Shown here piece after piece: positions 11,580 to 19,883 of a stretch of DNA of 64,000 bases. A model generated the notes under the pieces. It searched no databases. It had not been told where the DNA came from and saw only the letters and a list, made by a program, of their open reading frames with translations. Origin of the DNA: Bathynomus jamesi. Its lineage: Eukaryota > Arthropoda > Malacostraca > Isopoda > Cirolanidae. Position 1 is the first letter of the stretch, and each line of letters begins with the position of its first letter. A program made the translations under genes and the position numbers. Where the stretch lies: NCBI GenBank assembly GCA_023014485.1, contig JAJOZX010000088.1, forward strand, positions 1,967,001 to 2,031,000, written 5' to 3'.

Positions 11580-11784
11580 CGCGCAGTTAAAAATTAGTTT
11601 AAACCGTCACAGGTATAAGTTAAATTAAGCCGGCACGCTATGAAAACTTCTAAATCGCTAAAAACCACTAATATTCAATTACTTAAGTATAACAACATAA
11701 ATTTAAACGCAAGTATATAAATTCAAAACTATCCAAAAGAAAAAATTCTCAGCAATATACAAAAGTAGATGCAAAATCAGAGAG

Positions 11785-11901
11785 CTCAGGAAATGCGTCC
11801 GGAAGAAGGGGTCACGTGGTATTAAACGTAAAAGGATATCAAAAAAGAAGTGCTGTAAGCGAATGAAACCTATGGTTGACCACTTTTTTGACTGATATAA
11901 G
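11785..11901 (+). pseudogene. C-terminal remnant of the LINE-split Polinton gene
   Basis: A short open stretch immediately upstream of the capsid gene encodes a very basic peptide (GIKRKRISKKKCCKRMK) ending in DHFFD and a TGA at about 11901. Animal Polinton membrane-active-type proteins end in a similar basic tail, and this lies where the 3' half of the gene at 7005 should resume after the LINE. The link is inferred from position and composition. The exact LINE/Polinton junction upstream of it is unclear. Confidence 0.45.
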
Positions 11902-11975
11902 CTAAGGACATTGATCTCATGAATCATAGTTTGTTTACTACTTGTCGAGAGAGGAGGCACTATTTCTAACTCGTC

Positions 11976-13277
11976 ATGGCACGCTACATCCACCCATGTA
12001 GTTCACAATGCTGTAAATCGGAGTTATCCCTTTTTGAGATGCCTCCAACTCAAGTTTCTATTGAGTACAGTGACTTTATTACAATTAACCCTTTAAACAC
12101 AATTGGTTCCCCGAGTGCTCCTATAGAATTCGTGATACCCAGCTCAGGCCCTTACTTTTTTGATCCAAGCTGTGTGCACATGTACGCTAAGCTACGTATA
12201 GCCCATTCTGATGGAACGGACTGCGATGACAAATATGCTGTATACCCTGAAACAAACTTTTTGCACTCCATATTCAACCAGTGTGACGTATATTTAAATC
12301 AGGCGAACATATCGTCAGGCACGGGATACTATCATCTACGAGCCTATCTGGAAAATGTCCTCAACCTTTCCAAAGAAGCGAAGGCTACCTTTTTAAGTGC
12401 CGAGGGACATTATCAAACTAAAGCCGGAAGTAGTATAAATGACAAATTTAAAAATTCTTAAAAGAAGATATACGAGTGTTTTGGACGTCTGCACACAGAT
12501 TTCACTTTCCAGGAGAAGTTGCTTGTCAACGGGGTGGATATGAAAATAAAGCTCACCCGCACGAGTCCTGAGATCTGCTTAAATCTGGATGCTGATCAAG
12601 AAGAGGGAGCAAAGCCCGTTGTGCTTCACATGATGGACACATACCTCCGCGTACGGCGAGTGAAATTAAGTCCACCAAAACAACTAGAAATTGAGAAAAA
12701 TTTACTAAACGCTAAAGTGAAATACCCTATTAACAGAGTACAAATCAAACTATATACGGTGCCTGCAGGGTTGGCGTCGAAGCAGATGGAAAACATCGCC
12801 CTGGGAAATCTTCTTAAAAGGATATTAATCGGAATGCAGGACCATGCTTCGGTGAATGGAAAATATAAAAAGAGTGCCTTTAAGTTCGAGAATTTCGGAC
12901 TTAAAAATATAACTCTATACGTTAATGGCATTGCTTTGGGTGGAACATTGGATACGGACTATTCATCGGACGCTGTGTTACCTCTTTGCGCGAGAGCCTA
13001 TAGTAATCTGACCCATATTGCAGGTGATTGTGATGAGCTTGGTAATGGGGTAACGCAGAAAGAATTCATTGATCAATTTAACCTTTATCCGTTTGACATT
13101 ACACCTGACTTATCTGCTAGCGTAAATACGCATTTAAGCCCACAACAGAGCGGAAACATCTCAGTGATGTTGGAATTCACCAAGCCTATAGACGCGCCTA
13201 TTAGTGTACTAGTATATCTCGAGTCGCAAGCCATAATAGAAGTAGATAGATTTAGGAGCGTTATCACTGACTTTTAA
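11976..13277 (+). pseudogene. mcp: Polinton major capsid protein with in-frame stop
   Basis: A double jelly-roll type major capsid protein of about 433 codons. The start MARYIHPC then CKSELSLF and MPPTQVSIEYSDF matches the conserved N-terminus of animal Polinton capsids. Later landmarks are NFLHSIFNQCDVYLN, GYYHLRAYLENVL, GRLHTDFTFQ and a C-terminal LEFTKPIDAPISVLVYLESQ. A TAA at 12459-12461 interrupts the frame, and conserved sequence continues in the same frame after it, so this is a nonsense change and not a frameshift. The next gene starts two bases after the stop. Confidence 0.88.
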
Positions 13278-13278
13278 A

Positions 13279-13766
13279 ATGGATGCTAATACACTTCAGA
13301 GAGTAATGAATAGTGAACGAGTCACACGTTCCAAATTTATCGGCGTGTTTGCGAGAATGAATCATTGAGTTTGCCAAGTACGCGAGAATGCGGTAGTCTT
13401 ATTGTGAACACAGATGTCATCGGTAATGAAGGGATTCATTGGATTGCAGTCTATTTTAAAAATAGACACCGCCTGTACTATTTTGATTCACTCGGTACTC
13501 AACCCTGGAGTGACCCTGTTATTGTAAAATTTCTCGCTCAGTTACATATTCCCGAAGTTGTATGGAACCCGTTTTGTATACAAGGATATTTTAATAATAC
13601 TTGTGGAATGTACTGCATTTCATTTCTCATGCATATATCACGTGATAAAGAATTTATAATTTTTTTAAATTTATTCGACCCGTGTCACACTCGACGAAAC
13701 GATGAAATGGTATGCAGACAGATAAAAATCAGTTTTCCAATTGTGCGTACTCGTTGTATAGTATAA
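13279..13766 (+). pseudogene. Polinton adenain-like cysteine protease, one frameshift
   Basis: A capsid-maturation protease of the adenovirus/Ulp1 fold. The ATG at 13279 opens a short N-terminal segment (MDANTLQRV) that meets a stop at 13368. The rest continues in another frame from about 13355. Catalytic features are visible in the second frame: His in GIHWIAVYF, an acidic residue in YYFDSLG, and Gln/Cys in QGYFNNTCGMYC. All active-site residues are intact, so the single shift near 13355 is the only clear lesion. It is the last recognisable Polinton gene. Confidence 0.85.
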
Positions 13767-13769
13767 TGT

Positions 13770-14320
13770 TTTTGTTCGTGTGTATATTTGTAACGTTAGT
13801 TTGCATATTCTGTAGTTTAAGATGGTTATTGTACTGATTTCTTTCATTTAATAAATTTATGAAAATATATTGTCTTCTTCCCCCCAAAAAAGACCGAAAA
13901 ACACTTACATTATTTCGATGTGACATTCATTATGCTGACTGTTCAGTATATTCTCCGTATTCATGACACGAGATTGTTCAAAAGATTGTATAACACGTGT
14001 CAAACCCTCATCAGACCTTAAGGAGAAAGAATAATGTTCATATTGAGTCTTTTTTAATAAAAACATATACAGAGTATACATATTGTAAGACAGACCCCAT
14101 TATGTGAAGATATCTTTGGTTCGCTCAGAGAAGCTCATTTAAGAGGTAATTCCGAATAACATTTATAAAAAACATGCAAAAGATTGCCATAAAAAATTTC
14201 GATTTTAGCATAATGGTAAGTATCTAAATGAAGTATTTGACGAGATACTACATCCCTCCATATATATGAAATCATCTTTCTGACAGTTTGTGAATAAAAA
14301 ATAAAAATAAAATTATAGAC
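13770..14320. other. Polinton right flank, no gene recognised
   Basis: AT-rich sequence after the protease gene. At 14072-14110 it contains a roughly 38-base stretch that closely resembles part of the penton-like gene at about 6852-6886, including an exact 20-base match beginning GACAGACCCC. A GACACG/CGTGTC inverted pair lies near 13965-14003. I could not identify the element's terminal inverted repeat. Confidence 0.5.
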
Positions 14321-14326
14321 ACTTAC

Positions 14327-14510
14327 ATTTCTATGGTAGTCCCTTGCGTCGGATTGTAAGGAGCGTCATTGCAAATATCATCAACGGTTTGCGTTGGAAA
14401 TAATCCATCACGGTCAATCGCGTTAAAAAGATTAATTGCAGTCAATGCTCCAGTGTCACCTTCTTGATACAAATCCGGAAAAGTGTAAAGTTCGTGATCG
14501 ATGGCGGAGG
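14327..14510 (-). other. Exon-like open segment of unknown gene
   Basis: On the minus strand about 60 codons are open, with a coding-like composition (for example YQEGDTGALTAINLF and DRDGLFPTQTVDDICND). They end exactly at a strong splice-donor consensus, AT followed by GTAAGT (14326 and below). It begins without an ATG. No family is recognised. It may be an internal exon of a host gene or of an intron-bearing transposon. It lies next to, but does not resemble, the Polinton genes. Confidence 0.35.
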
Positions 14511-14877
14511 GAATGCTTATTCACTGGCAGAGGGAATGTTTATTCACTGGCGCGAAAATAGCTACTGTTACTCCCAACTGAAAAATATTTCCTTTTATAT
14601 GCACAATCACCAAGCTCCGCCCCAAAAGATCAAGAGCAGATGTTCGTAATGATTGGTTGGCAGTGTAACTGGGTGGAGCTATGATAAGTTTGTGTACCAA
14701 TCGTAACACCGATATAACGGGTCCATGCTTTGGACGACTAATGGCATCTTTATATTTTCTCCAATAGATTTAATGCTCGTATTACCCCTTGCATTCTCCG
14801 TCACGACAATATTTGTATCTATACTTGGTTTTCTCCAATCCATCCCTGTATGCAATATTGTTCACAACAATATTTTA

Positions 14878-14995
14878 TTATTTTGCGTCCATACTAAATT
14901 GAGTCTCAATTTTCGGTTGCAAGTTATTTTGCGTCCATACTAAATTGAGTCTCCATTATTCGGGTGCAAATTATTTGGCAACCATACTAAACACA
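14878..14995. repeat. Short tandem repeat of about 50 bases, two to three copies
   Basis: The phrase TTTTGCGTCCATACTAAATT recurs at 14880 and 14930, and a degenerate third form (TTTGGCAACCATACTAAA) occurs at 14971. Units also share GAGTCTC and a GGTTGCAA/GGTGCAAA segment. A separate short direct repeat (GGGAATGTTTATTCACTGG-like) lies at 14508-14550. No function is evident. Confidence 0.6.
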
Positions 14996-15057
14996 GCTTT
15001 CCCAAGATTCCTGACTTGTGGATTTTTACTTCTCGCATAGATGTGTGAATAAATAAC

Positions 15058-15340
15058 CACCCCGCCAGTGCTGAAGCATAGTTCGGATTCCACGTTAAAC
15101 TGTAGGTCTAAGGCAGAGTGAAAAGCTTAACCATTGTTACAATTCGGCGAGGAATTAGTTATTATTATTACTAAAGAGAAAAATCTACATTGTTTTTCTG
15201 CATATCACATTTTGCAGCCACACTATTCCCGGATCAATAATCACTAATGTAATCGAGAGGATTTTATAATAAAGAAATTGTAAATATATCGATTCCTTTA
15301 TTTTTTTTTAAAAAAAGAATGAACAAAACTCTCTCTCTGT
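15058..15340 (+). repeat. SINE-like repeat, copy A
   Basis: Begins with CCACCCCG and has a tRNA-type B-box form (GTTCGGATTCC) followed by CACGTTAAACTG. It ends in a T/A-rich tract and a CT/TA microsatellite. A nearly identical direct copy occurs at 17979-18267, with about 8 differences in roughly 230 aligned bases by eye. The central part resembles the SINEs near 47.1 and 47.7 kb. The A box is not visible, so the copy may be 5'-truncated. Confidence 0.65.
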
Positions 15341-15357
15341 ATATATATATATATAAA

Positions 15358-17757
15358 ATTTAGGGTGCTTTTAAAAACTGAAAGTGTGAATTTCGGGTCA
15401 CGGAACCCCTCAAATGATGAGGTTCCGGGAGCAAATAAAGCACATGATTTTTTTGGAAAATCATCAAATATTTAGAGGTTGCCCAAAGACCCCAAAGTTT
15501 TACCCATATGCTCATTTATTTATGCTCCCTTTTTAAGTCACTTCTAGTGTTTATTAACCCATTGGACAACCAGGCTGCGTTCAGGTCAAGCTTGAACAAC
15601 CTTTTCGACATTGGTCACCAAAATGCCCTAAATCTTATCAAAATTCAGAAGGACAAGGACTTCCTGCTTGCTCAAAGGGAGGAGGGTCGGAGAGGAAGGA
15701 TTGGAAATGTCGACAAGAAGATTGCCAAAAAAGTCGCAAGGGCCCAAGAAAGAACTGCTCAGGAATTGAAGCGGAAAGACAGGCATGTGCAGGAAATGGA
15801 AGAAATCTCTGCTACCGTTGTTATGGAAACCTCATCGTCAGCGTCATCAAGTGAGGAAACAAGTCCCGAAAGAAAGCCAGTTACATCGTCGGCTCCAAAA
15901 CATCGCCGTGGGACGACGGCAATCAGTTCGGAGGTCGCTGCGGCATTGGACCGCACGCGGATGAGCGACAGGGCAGCTGCTCGTGTTCTCATCCCCTTTG
16001 GTATGCAAATGGGTCAGGACATAAGTGAGATGTGCCTCAGTCCAAGTGCTATTCGGGCCAGCAGATCAAGGTACAGATCAGCCCACGAAGCAGAGGTGAG
16101 AGCTTCCTACAAGCCCGAATGCCCTCTTGTTCCTCACTGGGATGGAAAACTTATGGCAGACTTAATGGGAAGAGACAAAATCGACCGTTTAGCCATCTTA
16201 GTTACCAGGGATGGGATGAGCAAGATTCTAGCCATCCCCAAACTCCCAGACTCCAAGGCAGAAAGGACAGCAATCGTCATCATCGAAACCATCGAAAACT
16301 GGGATCTTGGCCAGAAGATCAAAGCTCTTTGCTTTGACACGACAGCCACCAACACCGGCATCCATGGAGGAGTGTGTGTGCGAGTAGAGCAGGCTCTCGG
16401 GCGTGAAATGATTTACTTTGCGTGTCGACATCACGTGCTGGAACTGCTGCTTGAAGCAGTATTTTCTTTCCTTGTTGGAGACCTTTCCAAAGGACCTGAT
16501 ATTACGATTTTCCAGAGCTTCCGTAATGTTTGGCCGCAACTGAAATTGAATGAATACTCCACTGCCGCGGACGAAGAGGACACGGCTGCAGTGATCAGTC
16601 CCTGGGCCGAGAAGATGATTCATGAAGCAAATGACCTTCTGAAAGTGAAGCATCCCAGAGATGACTACAAAGAGCTTCTTGAACGTGTAGTCATTTTCTT
16701 GGGAGGAGTACCTCACGGACGTCGGAGTCCTGTGTTCATGGCTCCAGGGGCTTTGCACCGAGCACGGTGGATGGCGCGTGGAATTTACTCTTTCAAGATT
16801 TGGATGTTCAGATACCAGTTCACGATGCACATGAACCAATGTCCTTCAACATCTCGTGGAGCAAGTAGCAGTGACCGCCTGATTTCTGGGTTGCGGGACT
16901 TCTGTCTCTTCGTTGCTCAAGATTACGGACTTCCGTGGTTTTCAGCAAGAGATGCAGCAAGCGCTCCACGAAGCGACTTAGCCCTCCTTAAAAGTTGCAA
17001 AACACCAACGCCGCTGGGTACAAGAGTTTTAATCGGCATCTCTGGTACCTCAATGAGGTAAACGTGGGCCTTGCACTATTCGATCCTGCAGTCGATGATG
17101 ATGAGAAGCAGAAAATGGTAGAGAATATGAATTCCGTTGAAGGGTCAGAAGCTCCCCCCCGACGAATCTGGATTCCAGATCCAAGAGGAAAGACCCTGGC
17201 AGACTTTTGCTCTTCCAATACGTACAATCTGTTCACCCTTCTAGATCTTCCGGTCGATTTCCTGAAAGAGGATCCATCAAACTGGGAAAACAACACCGGC
17301 TTTGGTTCAGCAAAGATCAGGGTGGATTCCTTAAATGTAGTGAATGATGCAGCAGATGCAGTTCATGATTCAAATCGTCGAAGAACATCGTAAAGTCTTG
17401 CCGACAGCCTCCAAAGCCACTTTGATGAAAAAATGAACGCCAACACTCGAGGTGTCATGTACTTTAATCGTTAATTATGAATTTAGTGAATATACTCACA
17501 CGATATATTTGTTCTGAATACTTATTGGAGATGTATATTGGAGATGCAATTTATCATTTAAACTGAGAATTAAAATTTCCATTGCCCTATAAATTGAAAA
17601 TACCTATCAGCTGTGGGCAACCTTTAAATGTTGTTGGATTACAAAGAAAATTTGCCTGTTCTGTTTTCTCATGTATCCTCACAAAATAGATGGTTCCGCT
17701 CCCTTGCATTTTCATTTCGCATTTTTCACCATATACCATAAACACACCCTAATATAT
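15358..17757 (+). mobile_element. Putative DNA element carrying intronless transposase-like gene
   Basis: Bounded by weakly matching inverted ends. The left end starts TTAGGGTG near 15358 and has AGGTTGCCCA at 15476. The right end, inverted, has TTAGGGTG at about 17757-17750 and AGGTTGCCCA at 17622. Between these marks the arms match only in part. Both outer flanks are (TA)n, so a target duplication cannot be read. It encloses one transposase-like gene related to the one at 19.9-22.8 kb. Confidence 0.55.
15508..17466 (+). pseudogene. Transposase-like protein with hAT-like features, unassigned family
   Basis: A 517-codon frame (15508-17061) continues in a second frame (16995-17393) and a third short one to 17466. 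Features in order: a LFDIGHQNAL segment, a lysine/arginine-rich coiled-coil-like stretch, a serine-rich linker, LCFDTTATNTG (candidate first catalytic Asp), CRHHVLELLLEA (like the hAT C/H motif), and HRARWMARGIYS (like the hAT RW motif). Near the end VVNDAAD precedes a block where the relative has NDVAERG, so the candidate final acidic residue appears deleted. One frameshift is near 16990 and one near 17370. Unlike its relative it has no introns and lacks the first exon. The family assignment is my inference. Confidence 0.6.
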
Positions 17758-17978
17758 ATATATATGTATATACACACACCACACCGGATAGGTGTACGCC
17801 TGGTGTGAATGAATTCTGTATTTTAAATGAGTCTATAGTTTCACTGGTACGTTTTATTTCCCACTAACTGTGTACACGAGACAAGTGTACGCATGGTGTA
17901 AATGAACTCTGAAGCTGTTCATTACATACAAGGACAAGAACTACCACAATAAGTAATGCATCCCGTGCAATTTCTGCC

Positions 17979-18259
17979 ACCCCGTGCTGCAGTTTAGTTC
18001 GGTTTCCACGTTAAACTGTAGGTCTAAGGCAGAGTGAAAAGCTTAACCATTGGTACAATTCGGCGAGGAGTTAGTTATTATTATTATTACTAAAGAGAAA
18101 AATCTACATTGTTTTGTGCATATCACATTTTGCAGCCACACTATTCCCGGATCAATAATCACTAATGTAATCGAGAGGATTTTATAATAAAGAAGTTGTA
18201 AATATATCTATTCCTTTATTTATATTTTTAAAAATGAAAAGAATAAACAAAACTTTCTC

Positions 18260-18267
<8 letters not shown>
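17979..18267 (+). repeat. SINE-like repeat, copy B
   Basis: Direct copy of the repeat at 15058-15340, sharing the B-box-like GTTCGG, the CACGTTAAACTG core and the GATTTTATAATAAAGAA tail. It ends in (TG)n where copy A ends in (TA)n. Together the two copies bracket the element at 15358-17757 in the same orientation. Confidence 0.65.
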
Positions 18268-18290
<23 letters not shown>

Positions 18291-18817
18291 TAATTTTTAA
18301 AAATGTATAATAATAATAACAATAATAATAATAATAATAATATATCTTTCCAATTCAATAACAGAGATGTTATCTAAGAATATGACGCCATACAAATTAT
18401 GTGTAAATAAAAATAACTTAGTTGATAAAATATAAAACATTTTTTATTTACAAGACAAACGCATGGAGAGCTAGAAGAGGAGGAATCGAGTCTTTGAGAG
18501 AGAGAAAGTTGAACCCAAATTCCTTCTCGCCAGTTTGCGGTTTTAAAAGGCCTAGGGCTGGACCTTTTAGCTGGATCTCTTGGTTACCTGCTCCTCTCAC
18601 TCCTCGTCTGAACACAATGTTAAAACATTATTCTAAGAGTTAATATTTTGGATTCGTTTTAATAACTGAAAAAAAGTAAATAGAACGGCGTTTAAATAAT
18701 TAGTTTCTTATATTGTTAATATTGGTTTTAATAATTGATTCTCTTAAAAGGAGAAAATTCATTTGCTTTAAATTAATATGCTTTTGGCATTTTTCTGATT
18801 TTCATTCACATAATATA

Positions 18818-18863
<46 letters not shown>

Positions 18864-18968
18864 ATAGATTTGAGAATGTTAATGGAACGATTTCTTTTGC
18901 TAAGCCAATTGTTTAGTGAATTTATTAATGTTAATATTGTTTTAATTCACTTTAAGGTGAAAATCCGT

Positions 18969-18999
<31 letters not shown>

Positions 19000-19045
19000 T
19001 ATATATAAGGAATGACAAAATTAAATAGAAACAATTAATATGATT

Positions 19046-19081
<36 letters not shown>

Positions 19082-19364
19082 AGGAGAAAGTTGTTCAATT
19101 GTGTGTGTGTGTGTGTGTGTGTGTGTATTTCGTCTGAACTATTACTTTGACGATTGTACGTATTATATTATTTTTTGTGCAGTAGAAGGCAAATTCTATT
19201 TATTTAATTAATAAACATTTTCTTTTTGTCAATTTCGAGTTTCAAGAGAAAGTCTGTATACTTTGGTAACGAATTAAAATAAATGGTGGTATCTAGCAAC
19301 TCACCCTAATAATGTATACCTGTACAATAGGATGGATCACTTTTCACTTTTTTTTAAAATTATG
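18226..19364. repeat. Microsatellite-rich gap
   Basis: Contains (TG)n at 18263-18292, 18824-18860 and 19101-19127, (AAT)n at 18308-18342, and (TA)n at 18970-19010 and 19050-19076. Apparent open frames here encode only VCVCVC or IYIYIY and are simple-repeat artefacts. The part at 18420-18640 is non-repetitive but has no recognisable gene. Confidence 0.85.
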
Positions 19365-19668
19365 GCTGGTCAAAGCTTTTCCCATGATTGGGTTCAGTGG
19401 AAGTACACTGACACCATTTTTACCAAAATCGATCAATATTTAGGGGTCGCGCATCGACCTTGAAAATTTAAATTTTGGAAATTTGGCCAAATTGACAATT
19501 TTTTACTGAATAAAGATAAATCATCAAATGACCATATTTTCTGAATTCTCTCAGTGAAAGAAATCCTCTCAGATACTTATCAAGTTGATAGGACAAGTGG
19601 TTTAGAAGTTATACTCACCTTGAGATAGCATTACAATTTAAAATACCGTATTTATCCCCGTACCTCCA
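19365..19668 (+). repeat. Left terminal inverted repeat of the 19.4-23.2 kb element
   Basis: About 304 bases matching the inverse of 22911-23217 with scattered differences and small indels. Shared landmarks are CAAAATCGATCAATATTTAG, TTGGCCAAATTGACAATTTT, TAAATCATCAAATGACCATA, GACAAGTGGTTTAGAAGTTA and AAAATACCGTATTT. It contains no gene. Confidence 0.85.
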
Positions 19669-19883
19669 TATGCTGTCTGCCATTGTCTGCTTTTTAGGAT
19701 AAGATAAAACGAATAAGGAAAGATCAAATGTATTTTGTATTAAAACGGTTTACCGATATCACTAAAGGCACTTACTTCGGTGCCCCTAACTAGGTTCAAA
19801 AACTGTATGAATCGTGGTTAGAACACACGTCATCTTAAGGCGTGCGCCATGTACTCTCTCTGCTAACTCCCTTTCCCTCTGCG

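Larger units (their letters stand above)
7261..11640 (-). mobile_element. CR1-type LINE copy 1, inserted in the Polinton
   Basis: Minus-strand non-LTR retrotransposon with ORF1 (11579-10634) and ORF2 (10637-7828). The 3' untranslated part at 7261-7827 begins at an AGCTAAGG sequence and includes three GCTGGCAT-type repeats and a long T run (plus strand). The same unit recurs at 52130-59726, so the 3' boundary at 7261 is set by comparing the two copies, which diverge on its outer side. The 5' boundary is approximate (11600-11780). I could not identify a target duplication. The insertion separates two halves of a Polinton gene. Confidence 0.9.
1..13900. mobile_element. Polinton/Maverick element, decayed, left end outside window
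   Basis: A virus-like self-synthesising DNA transposon recognised by its gene set. Protein-primed DNA polymerase is on the minus strand. On the plus strand, in order, come packaging ATPase, small basic protein, small conserved protein, retrovirus-type integrase, penton-like protein, membrane-active-type protein, major capsid protein and adenain-like protease. Plus-strand genes are tightly packed with overlapping starts and stops. Polymerase, integrase, capsid and protease reading frames are all broken, so it is a fossil copy. A CR1-type LINE is inserted at 7261-11640. I could not define the right terminal repeat; the end near 13.9 kb is set only by the last recognisable gene. Confidence 0.9.

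Noticed and set aside
13960..14010. Hammerhead motif at the CTGATGA on the minus strand
   Set aside because: CTGATGA is present, but no GAAA and cleavage triplet follow at a workable distance.
18824..18916. ORFs made of VCVCVC or IYIYIY runs (also at 19.0, 34.8-35.1, 48.3-48.6 kb)
   Set aside because: They are translations of (TG)n, (CA)n and (TA)n microsatellites and carry no protein signal.
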